Below the pieces are notes generated by a model. The model saw nothing but the letters and a program-made list of their open reading frames with translations, was not told the DNA's origin and did no database searches. This document shows, in pieces, positions 1 through 8,298 of a DNA stretch of 64,000 nt; position 1 is the stretch's first letter, and each line of letters begins with the position of its first letter. The position numbers and the translations under genes were made by a program. This DNA is from JADLBR01 sp964651705 (GTDB lineage Bacteria > Verrucomicrobiota > Verrucomicrobiia > JADLBR01), in NCBI GenBank assembly GCA_964651705.1, contig CAZYWZ010000023.1, forward strand, positions 1-64,000, written 5' to 3'.

Positions 1-13
1 ACCCCCGCCGCGC

Positions 14-46
14 GGCCCCTCCGTGACCGGAGGGGCTACATTTTCA
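14..46 (-). repeat. hairpin repeat, family TGAAAATGTAGCCC
   Basis: Read on the minus strand this is TGAAAATGTAGCCCC followed by TCCGGTCACGGAGGGGC, a short stem-loop (stem CCCCTCCG/CGGAGGGG). A second copy in the opposite orientation lies at 3235-3266 with the same TGAAAATGTAGCCC leader and a compensated stem, so the structure rather than the exact stem sequence is kept. Function unknown; it resembles a REP-like or terminator-like interspersed element. Confidence 0.65.
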
Positions 47-115
47 CCCCCGGTGCCGCAGAGACGCCATCTACAAATTCTCTAGGCCGCCTATGCCAGG
101 CGGCAGCTGGAATGA

Positions 116-135
116 AGTTTCCCCATGAATGATGC
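116..135 (+). repeat. 20-nt dispersed repeat, copy 1
   Basis: AGTTTCCCCATGAATGATGC recurs at 2196-2215 with one mismatch. Both copies lie within about 125 nt of a copy of the palindromic repeat family (238-420 and 2001-2172), on opposite sides of it, in gene-free DNA. I see no reading frame worth calling in 1-419; this stretch is repeat-rich intergenic DNA. Confidence 0.5.
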
Positions 136-237
136 GGTGCGTCCCCGCGCCGGGGGCGGGGCTGACCTGAAACCGAGGAAGACCGGGATGAGGGCGATAA
201 TCCGTTAAATCCTCGTTCGCTGTGAATCCGATGGTAG

Positions 238-420
238 CCACCGAGAGCCTGCCCTCCCACGTGGCGGGTCAAGAGGCGCCTCATTCTATGGACTGCGGTG
301 GCAGAGCGTAGCGGCGACACCGCTTTGGCTCCCGGCGGAGCCGGGATCCGCGCGTCAGGGCCAACGCCCGCGCTCCGATCGCCAGAGGCGATCCGGCGCG
401 ATTCTAAAGCGGTGCCGCCT
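238..420 (+). repeat. palindromic interspersed repeat, copy A
   Basis: Composite element. It starts with a CCACCGAGAGCCTGCCC block (238-288) shared with copy B at 2001-2050, then a left arm TGGACTGCGGTGGCAGAGC (289-307) leading to GGCGACACCGCTTTGG. A right arm AAAGCGGTGCCGCC (406-419) is inverted relative to the left one and ends at the stop codon of the kinase gene at 420-422. Its core (about 328-419) matches the minus strand of copy D (29767-29929) closely, including CCCGCGCTCCGATCGCC. This looks like a genome-wide non-coding repeat family; I see no transposase. Confidence 0.7.
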
Positions 421-1331
421 CAATGCACCTCTGGCGCCAGCACACCGAGCTTTCCCCTCTGGACGCTGAACGTCACCGGCGTGTATCCCAACAATTCGCC
501 ATCGACCTCCACGGGGACGCGATCTGGCGATTCCACCGTGACCCGCCTCGCGCGCAGCGTCTTCACGTCCGGCATCCTGTCGTGTGCCAGGAACATCATC
601 CCCTGAATGTAACGGATCATGTCGAAATGGCTCATCCGCTGGAACACGTACACGTCCAGCATCCCATCATCGAGCCTCCCGCCTTTGAAGATCTCATACG
701 GACCTCCGTAGTATCGGCCGTTGCCCACCAGCACGAAGCAGCCCTCGATCGGCTTCTGCCGCGCCGCCCTCACCGTCAGCCGCGGCGGTTTCCGCCCGGC
801 GACCAGCGCGGCCGTCAGCAGATAGCTCAGCGGGCCGAGATTCTTCCTGACCTCGCGGTCGGTCTCCTCGACGATCTGCGCGTCGAAGCCCACCCCGGCC
901 AACTGGACCCAGTAATGGTCATTGGCCCTCGCCAGATCGATGCGGCGGACGTGACCCCGCCGGATCACCTCCCACGCCTTGCGCAAATCCATGGGGATCC
1001 CCAACTCCAACGCGAAGACGTTGATCGTCCCGACCGGCAAAACCCCCAACGTCACCTCAGACCCCGCTATCCCATTGACCACCTCGTTCACGGTCCCGTC
1101 GCCGCCCGCGGCCACCACGACCTCGTATCCCTGCTCGACCGCCCTCTCCGCCAGCGCCTCGGCATCGCCCGGCGCCGACGTCTGCCGCACCACCACGTCG
1201 CCGGCCAACCGCTCGATCCGACCACGCAGACGCTCGGCCTTGCTCCCCTTCGCCGCCGGGTTAAAGATTATGCAGGTCGCTCGCTTCACCAGGACTCTTT
1301 GAATGCCAGATAAACGCCACTTTTCCAGCAC
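420..1331 (-). CDS. diacylglycerol/lipid kinase family protein
   Basis: Predicted cytoplasmic lipid kinase of the DAGK/YegS superfamily, phosphorylating a lipid or sphingoid alcohol with ATP. The nucleotide-binding motif GGDGT is at residues 76-80, followed by VNEVVNG and a substrate-region motif GTINVFALELGIP; the C-terminal beta-sandwich carries VEVDGE. The 303-residue length is normal for the family. The gene is head to head with rsmD only 18 nt away if ATG 1331 is used; a GTG at 1289 (VKRATCIIFNP) would leave room for promoters and may be the true start. Its stop codon abuts repeat copy A. Lipid specificity cannot be told from the sequence. Confidence 0.88.
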   Translation of the reverse strand: MLEKWRLSGIQRVLVKRATCIIFNPAAKGSKAERLRGRIERLAGDVVVRQTSAPGDAEALAERAVEQGYEVVVAAGGDGTVNEVVNGIAGSEVTLGVLPVGTINVFALELGIPMDLRKAWEVIRRGHVRRIDLARANDHYWVQLAGVGFDAQIVEETDREVRKNLGPLSYLLTAALVAGRKPPRLTVRAARQKPIEGCFVLVGNGRYYGGPYEIFKGGRLDDGMLDVYVFQRMSHFDMIRYIQGMMFLAHDRMPDVKTLRARRVTVESPDRVPVEVDGELLGYTPVTFSVQRGKLGVLAPEVH

Positions 1332-1349
1332 TTGCCGACGGGGGCGCCC

Positions 1350-1925
1350 ATGCGCGTGACCGGCGGCGCCGCCGCCAGGCTTCTGCTCTCGGTCCCCAGG
1401 GGTCCAGACATCCGCCCCACGCAGGACCGGGTCAGAGAATCCCTCTTCGCAATGCTGGCCCCCCGGTTGCCCGGCGCCCGCGTCCTGGATCTCTACGCCG
1501 GCACCGGTGCCCTAGCCATCGAGGCACTGAGCCGCGGCGCGGCCAGCGCCACCCTCATCGATAACAATCGCGATTGCCTCGCCGCCATCCGAAAAAATCT
1601 GGAACACACGCACTTTGCCCAGTGCGCCAGGGTCGTCCCGCGCGATGCCATCGAATTCCTCCGGGCCTGCCGCGAAACCTATGATCTCATCCTGGCCGAT
1701 CCCCCCTATCAAAAATCCCCGTCCGGCGGCGCGCCCCACGGGGCCCTGATCGCCGCGGCCGCGCCCCGCCTCTCAGACCATGGCCTCTTCGTTCTGGAAT
1801 TCTTCGCCCCAAGGCCACCCCGCGCGCCCGAGCCCCTCGCCCTCGCTCGCGAGCGGCGCTACGGCAACACCGGGATCTGGCTGCTCGTTAAACCGGCGCC
1901 CGCGACCACCACCGACGGGATCTAA
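1350..1925 (+). CDS. rsmD: RsmD-family 16S rRNA (guanine-N2) methyltransferase
   Basis: Predicted to methylate 16S rRNA G966 using S-adenosylmethionine. The family signature RPTQDRVRESLF is at about residues 22-33, the SAM-binding loop DLYAGTGALAIEALSRGA at about 47-64 and the catalytic DPPY at 117-120. The 191-residue length fits RsmD. I chose ATG 1350 (MRVTGGAAARLL), which matches the usual MRI/VxxG opening and follows a GGGGG stretch, over the in-frame TTG at 1332. The neighbours are unrelated housekeeping genes. Confidence 0.9.
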   Translation: MRVTGGAAARLLLSVPRGPDIRPTQDRVRESLFAMLAPRLPGARVLDLYAGTGALAIEALSRGAASATLIDNNRDCLAAIRKNLEHTHFAQCARVVPRDAIEFLRACRETYDLILADPPYQKSPSGGAPHGALIAAAAPRLSDHGLFVLEFFAPRPPRAPEPLALARERRYGNTGIWLLVKPAPATTTDGI

Positions 1926-2000
1926 CCTGAAACCTCAAACCACGGATGACGGGCCGCGGATAATTCTCTATAATTGCTGCATTTGCGAATTCGGGGCCAG

Positions 2001-2172
2001 CCGCCGAGAGCCTGCCCGCCCGCATGGCGGGCGAGGAGGCGGCCCGATTATGGACTGCGGCGTGGCAGCGCCGCTTTGGATGGGCGCGTCGGGCCCTGTT
2101 GGAGAGTCTGGCGGCGGGAACACACCGGGCCGTTCGGGGCAATCCAAAGCGGCGCTGCCACGCCGCAGTCCA
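2001..2172 (+). repeat. palindromic interspersed repeat, copy B with perfect 30-bp inverted repeat
   Basis: Bases 2051-2080 and 2143-2172 are exact reverse complements over 30 bp, separated by 62 bp. The arms begin TGGACTGCGG and end CGCTTTGGA. A leader block at 2001-2050 (CCGCCGAGAGCCTGCCC, including a GCCCGCC/GGCGGGC stem) matches copy A. The gene-free interval 1926-2321 also holds the 20-nt repeat at 2196-2215 and a tandem TCGGCCTCGCGACT at 2242-2255 and 2257-2270. The arms could form a large cruciform or an RNA hairpin. No coding potential. Confidence 0.8.
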
Positions 2173-2195
2173 CATTGGCCCTCCAATTGATCCGT

Positions 2196-2215
2196 AGTTT
2201 CCCCATGCATGATGC
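2196..2215 (+). repeat. 20-nt dispersed repeat, copy 2
   Basis: AGTTTCCCCATGCATGATGC, 19 of 20 identical to 116-135. It lies just 3' of palindromic copy B and upstream of the LamG gene. Confidence 0.5.
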
Positions 2216-2321
2216 CGCGCCCTCAGCCGGTGCCGCGCCTCTCGGCCTCGCGACTGTCGGCCTCGCGACTTGGCAAACCCCATCCCGCTGGTATCGTTCC
2301 CTCTACAAAAGAGACACCCCC

Positions 2322-3203
2322 ATGAGACACATCCTCCCAGCCCTTGCCGCCAGCCTCCCGGCCCTGGTGGTGGTCCTCACGTCTACCGCGGGTACCCGCG
2401 CCCTCGCCGCCGATCCCCCCAAGGGACTCGTGCTCCACTGGAACATGGACAAGGCGGACACGGCCGGCGCCATCGCGGACTCCAGTGGCCAGAATAACTC
2501 CGGAAAAGCCAGCGATGCGTCCTGGACCGGCACCGGCAAGAAGGGCGGGGGCTACGACCTGACGCCCGACAAGAGCTCCATCCGGGTGGCCGGCAGCCCA
2601 TCCCTGACCCTCAAGCAGGCCACCTTCTCGATCTGGTTTAAGGTCAACAAGTCTGACCCGAATCCGCGACGCCTGCTGAACCGCGGCAAGGATGGGTCGT
2701 TCTCGTTGCGCGTCGGCGGTGATCCCAAGGACGCGGCGTCCCAGGGCAAATTGGTCGCCTGGGTCGATAACCGTCCGGCCTGCGTGAGCGACAAGTCCGT
2801 TGCCGACGGCCTCTGGCACAACGCCACGGTCGTCTGTGACGGCAAGGAACTTAGGCTCTACGTCGATGGCGAACCCCAGAAACAGGTGGTTCCCTGCGCG
2901 GGCAGCTCCGTGCCCGGGACGGGTGACTTGACCATCGGCCTGGCGAAGGCGGGCGCCCCCGCCGCACCCGGAGAACAGGCGATCCAGGGTTCCGTGGATG
3001 AGATCATGGCCTTCAACCGCCCTCTCGATGCCGCGGAAATCAAATCCATGGTCACGGCGATCGACCCCAATCCCGGCAAACCCAAATTCACCAAGTCCCA
3101 GGTCGCCGGCCGACTCCGGCAGCTGAAACTGCTCTACGAGGAAGGCCTCCTCACCGACGAATTTTACGAGGAGAAGGTAAAGGAGTGTGAGGTCGCCGAG
3201 TGA
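2322..3203 (+). CDS. secreted LamG-fold protein with C-terminal SHOCT-like helix
   Basis: A 293-residue protein with a signal peptide (about residues 1-30, ending RALAA) and a concanavalin A-like/LamG jelly roll (about 34-248). LamG hallmarks include LVLHWNMD, FSIWFKV, RLYVDGE-like strands and a closing GSVDEIMAFNRPLDAAEI. LamG_3 domains usually bind carbohydrate. The last about 30 residues (RLRQLKLLYEEGLLTDEFY) read as a SHOCT module, normally an oligomerisation helix hairpin of cytoplasmic or membrane proteins. I chose ATG 2322 because the signal peptide begins there; the frame stays open upstream through the repeat. It converges on waaA. Substrate unknown. Confidence 0.85.
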   Translation: MRHILPALAASLPALVVVLTSTAGTRALAADPPKGLVLHWNMDKADTAGAIADSSGQNNSGKASDASWTGTGKKGGGYDLTPDKSSIRVAGSPSLTLKQATFSIWFKVNKSDPNPRRLLNRGKDGSFSLRVGGDPKDAASQGKLVAWVDNRPACVSDKSVADGLWHNATVVCDGKELRLYVDGEPQKQVVPCAGSSVPGTGDLTIGLAKAGAPAAPGEQAIQGSVDEIMAFNRPLDAAEIKSMVTAIDPNPGKPKFTKSQVAGRLRQLKLLYEEGLLTDEFYEEKVKECEVAE

Positions 3204-3234
3204 CGCGCCACCCCGCGCGGGACATAACCGGTGC

Positions 3235-3266
3235 TGAAAATGTAGCCCATCTGGTCACAGATGGGC
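3235..3266 (+). terminator. hairpin repeat, second copy; possible bidirectional terminator
   Basis: TGAAAATGTAGCCC leads into GCCCATCTG-GTCA-CAGATGGGC (3245-3266), a perfect 9-bp stem with a 4-nt loop. It sits between the convergent LamG gene and waaA, where a shared terminator would be useful, but there is no U-tract. It is also a copy of the repeat at 14-46, so a terminator role is only inference. Confidence 0.5.
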
Positions 3267-3301
3267 CGTGCGCTGGAACATCCACGGCATGACGACCGTG
3301 C

Positions 3302-4624
3302 CTACGTCCTGATTTCTCGCGACCACCCCGTCCACGGTTCGAGCGCGTCCACCGTCCGTCGCGTCGCGCCCAGATGACCCTCGAATAGCGCCATGGCGCG
3401 CGATGCCATCGCCGCCGCCCGCCCCGGCTCCCGCAGAAGCGTCCCCGCGGCTTCCAGCAACCCCGCCTCGTCGCGCACCCCCATGACCGCGCCCGCCGCC
3501 ATGAATTCCTCTGCCATGGCGCGAAAGTTCTCCATGTGCGGGCCAAAGACCACGGGCGTCCCCGCCTGCACCGGCTCGAGGAAATTCTGCCCCCCCTTCC
3601 CGATCAGGCTCTTGCCGATGAAGGTGACCCCCGCCAGCGCATAGAAGTGCATCAGTTCCCCGGTCGAATCCAGGACCAGCGCGTCCGGCGCGGCCGAACC
3701 ATCGCCAGCCGCTTCGCTCCGCCTGACACAGTCGATGCCCATTGCCCGGAGGTCTCGCAAAACCTCCCCGCCACGCTCCATGTGCCGCGGCGCCACCAGC
3801 AGGAACAGGTCGGGTCGCTCCTCGCGCAGGCGCAGGAAAACTCTCCCCGCGATCGCCTCCTCGCCACGATGGGTGCTCGCGGCAAGAAACACCGGCCGCC
3901 CCGCCGACCACCCGGCGCGCGCCAAGACCGCCGCCGGGTCGAATTCCCCTTTCCGGAAGATCCGCGACACGTCGAACTTCATGCTGCCCGTGTTCACGAT
4001 CCGCGAGGGCTCCACGCCAAGCCCCAGGAATCGCCCGCCGTCCCCGTCATTCTGGACACAGATCCGCGCCATCTGCCGCAGCAACGGGCGCGCGAACCAC
4101 GCCAGCCTGTGGTACCTCATCTCCGTCCGTCGCGAGAGCCTCGCGTTCGCCATCACGATCGGCACGCCCCGCGCCCGGGCCTCCCAGAAATAATTCGGCC
4201 ACACCTCCGCCTCCACCAGCACGAGGACGCTGGGCCGCAGCGCATCAAACGTCGCCCTGACGCATGGGAAGAAATCGATCGGGTTGAAAAGGATCGGCAC
4301 CTCGTTGCCCATCTCAGCCTGCGCCACCGACTGGCCGGTCGGCGTCGTCGTGGAAAGCACGATCTTCGCCCCAGGATCCCGCCGGCGCCACTCCCGCACC
4401 AAGAGCGCCGCCAGCCGCACCTCCCCCACGCTAACCGCATGGATCCAGATCCCGCCCCGCGCTCTTCCGATCGCTTCCCGCGTCCGCTTCCCGAATATCC
4501 CAAACCTCTGCCCGAAACCGCGGCCCGACCGACTCCGCCGCAGCATCTTGTACCCGTAGTGCGGCGCCAGGGCCAAGAAGACGAAGGGAAACAGCAGATT
4601 GTATAGGATCCTGACCATGGCCAT
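3302..4624 (-). CDS. waaA: 3-deoxy-D-manno-octulosonic acid (Kdo) transferase
   Basis: Transfers Kdo from CMP-Kdo to lipid A precursor at the inner membrane, the first step of LPS core assembly, so the organism is Gram-negative with LPS. An N-terminal membrane anchor (about residues 4-24) is followed by WIHAVSVGE, EAEVWPNYF and the C-terminal GT-B motif GKSLIGKGGQNFLEP. The 440-residue length is typical. It lies 5 nt downstream of xerC on the same strand, so it is probably cotranscribed with xerC, topB and dprA. ATG 4618 is an equally possible start. Confidence 0.95.
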   Translation of the reverse strand: MAMVRILYNLLFPFVFLALAPHYGYKMLRRSRSGRGFGQRFGIFGKRTREAIGRARGGIWIHAVSVGEVRLAALLVREWRRRDPGAKIVLSTTTPTGQSVAQAEMGNEVPILFNPIDFFPCVRATFDALRPSVLVLVEAEVWPNYFWEARARGVPIVMANARLSRRTEMRYHRLAWFARPLLRQMARICVQNDGDGGRFLGLGVEPSRIVNTGSMKFDVSRIFRKGEFDPAAVLARAGWSAGRPVFLAASTHRGEEAIAGRVFLRLREERPDLFLLVAPRHMERGGEVLRDLRAMGIDCVRRSEAAGDGSAAPDALVLDSTGELMHFYALAGVTFIGKSLIGKGGQNFLEPVQAGTPVVFGPHMENFRAMAEEFMAAGAVMGVRDEAGLLEAAGTLLREPGRAAAMASRAMALFEGHLGATRRTVDALEPWTGWSREIRT

Positions 4625-4629
4625 TGGAG

Positions 4630-5577
4630 TCAGCCGGCGCGGCCCGCGCGGGGATGCGCCTCACCGTGGACACGCTTCAATCTCTCGAGGGTCACGTGCG
4701 TATACACCTGCGTTGTCGAAAGCGATGCGTGCCCGAGCATCTCTTGCACGCTCCTGAGGTCCGCGCCACGCTCCACCAGATGCGTCGCGAAACTGTGCCT
4801 CAATTTGTGGGGGGTGAGGTTGGCATCCAGGCCGCTGAACGCCAAATACTTTTTCAGCAGTTGCCCGATGGCCGCGACGCTGAGTCGCCCCTTCCGGGCC
4901 TTGTTCAGGAATAGTGGCCCGGCACCCGGGTGACCGGATTCGCGGAGGTACCGCGCCAGGGCCTCCGACGCCGGTTCCCCGATCGGGCACAGGCGCGTCT
5001 TTCCACCCTTCCCCCGAACTCGAAATATCCCCGCCCCACCGTCCCAGTCCTCGACATTCAACCCGGCCAGCTCGCTGACGCGCAATCCCGCCCCGTACGC
5101 CGTCTCCAGCAATGCCGCGTCACGATAGGCGGTCCACGCCGGCGCCTGCTTGGCCCGCGGCATCCGCATCGGCGCACCCAATAGCGCCTCCACCTGCCCC
5201 ACCGTCAAAAATTTCGGCAACCTCCTCCCCAGTTTCGGCAGCGCCACTCCCTCCATAGGGTTTTCCCCGACCATCCCCTCCCGCAGCAGGAACCGGTAAA
5301 ATGACCGCAGCGCCGAAAGGTGCTGCCTGACATGCGAGCGCGCATATCCCCTGCGCGAGAGATCAAACAGCAGCCGCCTCACATCCTCGCGCCCGACCGA
5401 CCCCCAACCCGAGCCGAAAAAATGCCCCGCCTCGCAGAGGATATCCTCATACGCCCGCAGCGTCAGAGTCGCGCGCCCGCGCACGCCACCCAGATAGTCG
5501 AGGAAGGCGCGCACCGCGGGATCGCCAACCGCGCGCTTGGCGCGACCGCGTCTTCCGGAGTCGCCCGCCCTCCTCAC
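4630..5577 (-). CDS. xerC: tyrosine recombinase, XerC/XerD type
   Basis: Site-specific recombinase, most likely resolving chromosome dimers. It has an N-terminal SAM-like core-binding domain (about 20-105) and a C-terminal catalytic domain. The full catalytic set is visible: R166 (GAGLRVSEL), K190 (GKGGK), H257 and R260 (HKLRHSFATHL), H283 (LGHAS) and the Tyr nucleophile Y292 (TTQVYTHV). The 315-residue length is usual. Its start overlaps the topB stop by 4 nt, so translation is probably coupled. XerC versus XerD cannot be decided without a tree; its place in a housekeeping operon argues against an integrase. Confidence 0.92.
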   Translation of the reverse strand: MRRAGDSGRRGRAKRAVGDPAVRAFLDYLGGVRGRATLTLRAYEDILCEAGHFFGSGWGSVGREDVRRLLFDLSRRGYARSHVRQHLSALRSFYRFLLREGMVGENPMEGVALPKLGRRLPKFLTVGQVEALLGAPMRMPRAKQAPAWTAYRDAALLETAYGAGLRVSELAGLNVEDWDGGAGIFRVRGKGGKTRLCPIGEPASEALARYLRESGHPGAGPLFLNKARKGRLSVAAIGQLLKKYLAFSGLDANLTPHKLRHSFATHLVERGADLRSVQEMLGHASLSTTQVYTHVTLERLKRVHGEAHPRAGRAG

Positions 5578-8249
5578 GCCGCCCGCTTCGCCGACACCCG
5601 GGCCGCCTTCCGCCCCTTCGTCGCCCCCGCCTTGGGTGCCGCCTTCTTCCGGGCCCGTGGCTTCGTCGCCGCCTTCCGTTTTGTCGCCGGCTCCGGCGCC
5701 TTCGCCGCGGCCGGCGCCTCGGCGAGCTTGTCCCCCCCATCCCCCTCCGGCCTCTTGTACTTCGACGCCTTACCGCCCTTGCCCACGCGGGGCGGAAAAC
5801 CAAAACCGATCTTCCCCTCCGGCGATAGCGCCAGCCACGCCGAGAACGGCCGCCGCGTGCGCCGCGACCAGAACTTCTCCAAAAGGTCCGTCTTGCCCTC
5901 CGCCAGGAGCTTCGCTGCCTGCTCTCGATCGATGTCTCTCCCCAGGATCTTCTTGCTGATCCGGATGGTGCACTTCGCCTCGCCTTCCGTGGCCGGGCCC
6001 ACCGCCCGCTCGCAGATGAACGCCATCGGCGTCTCAAAAACCCCGCCGCCGCAAATCGGGCATTTGCCGACCGGTTCCTGCCCGGAGAAATCGGCCGGAC
6101 CGCCGCCAAGGCCATCCAGATCCAGCTCCACCTTCCACTCGTCCGTCAGCCTCAGGCCCGCAGAAAATGTCTTCCCGGCCTTCGACCGGAAACCATCCAG
6201 CGGCCCCACTTTCCGCTGCGTGATGAGCTCCTCCGCCTCCTCCCGCTCCAGGCGCCGTCCCGCGATCGTCTTCCAGATCGTAAAGTTATCGTTGACCGAT
6301 TTGTATGCCTTGAAGGTCTCGATCATGTCGGCCCCGTCCACCGGGCTCTTGACCGACAGCGGGCTCGCGCCCAGATCCGTCTCCTCGAAGCTCTTCGCGA
6401 TGCCGACGATCTCGCGCGTCAGATCCGAGATCTCGCGCATGAATTCCGCGCGGCTCATGTGGCCGTTCTCGATCTCGCGCAGCTTGTGCTCCCACTCGCC
6501 CGTCAGCGTCGGCGAGACCAGCGCGTCCACCCCGATGGCCCGGAGCAGTTCGATGAGCGAGATCGCCTTCGACGAGGGCACCAGCTCGCGCCCCTCGCGG
6601 TGCACGTAATGCTCGTAGATCAGGCCCTCGATGATCGAGGCCCGGGTCGCCGGCGTCCCGAGGCCCCGGTCCTTCATCGCCTCGCGCAGCTCCTCATCCT
6701 CGAGCAGCTTCCCCGCGGTTTCCATCGCCGTCAGGATCGTCGCCTCGGTGTAGCGCGCCGGGGGCCTAGTCTCCAACGCCGCCACCTCGACCGCGACGGT
6801 ATCTGCCCGCTCCCCGGCCGATACCGGCACCACCTTGCCCTCGCCAGCCTCGGCCTCCCGCCCGTACACCGCCAGCCAGCCGGGTTCCCGAAGGATCTTA
6901 CCCTCGGTCTTGAAGGGCTCGCCCTCCACCCGGGTGATCCGCGTCGTCACCTCGAACCTCGCCGAGGGATAGAATACCGCGATGAACCGCTTCGCGATCA
7001 GGTCAAAAAGTTTCGCCTCCGCCTCGTCCAGCCTCGCGTGAATCTGCCCCGTCGGGATGATCGCAAAGTGATCCGACACCTTCGCGTTGTTGAAAATCCT
7101 GCGGTTGGATTTCACCCAGTCCGACTCGAGCGCCTTTGCCGCATGGCCCGCGAGCGGCCCGCAGCCGGGGGGCAACTCCGGCGCCTTGGCGATCGCGCCC
7201 AGCGCCTCGCGCACCACGGGAAGATAGTCCTCCGGCAGGGCCCGGGAATCGGTGCGCGGGTAGGTGATCATCTTGTGCCGCTCGTACAGGGCCTGCGCCA
7301 GCTGCAACGTCCGCCGCGCCGAAAAGCCGAACCTCCCGTTCGCCTCCCGCTGCAGCGTGGTCAGGTCGTATAGCAGCGGCGGCGCCTGCGTCGCCGGCTT
7401 GGTCTCTTCGGTGACCTCGCCCGGCCGGCCCTCGCACCGCTCCTTGATCGCTAGGGCGCGCGCCTCTTCCCAGATCCGCTCCGCCCGGAGGTCCGACTCC
7501 TCGCCGGAATCCGATGCCCCCTTCTTGAAGGCCTCGTCAAACCACTTGCCCTGGTACTGCCCCGCCGCCACCCCGAAGGTCGCCGTCACCTCCCAGTATG
7601 CCCTGGGACGGAACGCCCGTATCCGCTCCTCGCGCTCGACGAGCATCGCCAGCGTCGGTGTCTGCACCCGCCCCACCGTCGCCCGATGCGCGCTCTTCGA
7701 ACCGTAGATCCTGCGCGTGAAGGCCCGCGTCCCGTTGATGCCGATCAGCCAGTCCGACTCGCTCCGGCAGGTCGCGGCATCCGCGAGGTTATCCAGCTCG
7801 TCGCCATCCCGCAGATGGCCAAAGCCGTCCCGGATCGCCGCCGGCGTCATCGACGAGAGCCAGAGCCGCCGCACGCGCTTCTTTACCCCGGCCAGCCGGA
7901 GGATGTAGCGGAAGATCAGCTCTCCCTCCCGCCCCGCGTCGCACGCGTTCACGATCTGCCCGACGTCCTTCCGCTTCATGAGACGCACCAGCAGCTCGTA
8001 GCGCTCCTGCCCCTTTTCGGTCGGCTGAAGCCGAAACTCCTCCGGGATGATCGGCAGCGCCTCCAGCGTCCAGAAACGCCACTTCTTGTCCAGCTGGTCC
8101 GGCTTGCAGAGTTCCACCAGATGGCCGATGGCCGAACTGATCACGTACTCGTCACTCTCGAAATGATCCCCTTTTCGCCCCACCTTGCCCAGCGCGCGCG
8201 CGATGTCCGACGCCACGCTCGGCTTCTCTGCAATAACCAACGTCTTCAT
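5574..8249 (-). CDS. topB: type IA DNA topoisomerase, TopB (topoisomerase III)-like
   Basis: Relaxes or decatenates DNA through a 5'-phosphotyrosyl intermediate. The TOPRIM domain opens with VIAEKPSVASDIARALG and carries ACDAGREGE (about 102-110). The catalytic Tyr is Y330 in MITYPRTDSRALP. A C-terminal zinc-finger-like CPICGGG segment (about residue 735) is followed by a tail of about 70 residues rich in Lys, Ala and Pro that resembles histone H1 or bacterial Hc1-type basic tails. At 891 residues it is long for TopB (about 650) because of the C-terminal additions. It is cotranscribed with dprA upstream and xerC downstream. Confidence 0.92.
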   Translation of the reverse strand: MKTLVIAEKPSVASDIARALGKVGRKGDHFESDEYVISSAIGHLVELCKPDQLDKKWRFWTLEALPIIPEEFRLQPTEKGQERYELLVRLMKRKDVGQIVNACDAGREGELIFRYILRLAGVKKRVRRLWLSSMTPAAIRDGFGHLRDGDELDNLADAATCRSESDWLIGINGTRAFTRRIYGSKSAHRATVGRVQTPTLAMLVEREERIRAFRPRAYWEVTATFGVAAGQYQGKWFDEAFKKGASDSGEESDLRAERIWEEARALAIKERCEGRPGEVTEETKPATQAPPLLYDLTTLQREANGRFGFSARRTLQLAQALYERHKMITYPRTDSRALPEDYLPVVREALGAIAKAPELPPGCGPLAGHAAKALESDWVKSNRRIFNNAKVSDHFAIIPTGQIHARLDEAEAKLFDLIAKRFIAVFYPSARFEVTTRITRVEGEPFKTEGKILREPGWLAVYGREAEAGEGKVVPVSAGERADTVAVEVAALETRPPARYTEATILTAMETAGKLLEDEELREAMKDRGLGTPATRASIIEGLIYEHYVHREGRELVPSSKAISLIELLRAIGVDALVSPTLTGEWEHKLREIENGHMSRAEFMREISDLTREIVGIAKSFEETDLGASPLSVKSPVDGADMIETFKAYKSVNDNFTIWKTIAGRRLEREEAEELITQRKVGPLDGFRSKAGKTFSAGLRLTDEWKVELDLDGLGGGPADFSGQEPVGKCPICGGGVFETPMAFICERAVGPATEGEAKCTIRISKKILGRDIDREQAAKLLAEGKTDLLEKFWSRRTRRPFSAWLALSPEGKIGFGFPPRVGKGGKASKYKRPEGDGGDKLAEAPAAAKAPEPATKRKAATKPRARKKAAPKAGATKGRKAARVSAKRAA

Positions 8250-8298
8250 ATTATAAATCTGTGCCGAGGTCCCACCCGCGCCGCACTCGCCCGGCCCT

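Noticed and set aside
36..320. 94-codon minus-strand frame near the left edge
   Set aside because: It runs through repeat sequence and has Arg-rich non-specific composition.
4630..5577. Tyrosine recombinase as a mark of an integrated element
   Set aside because: It overlaps topB and precedes waaA in a housekeeping block and has XerC/D layout; no att-like repeats or phage genes around it.
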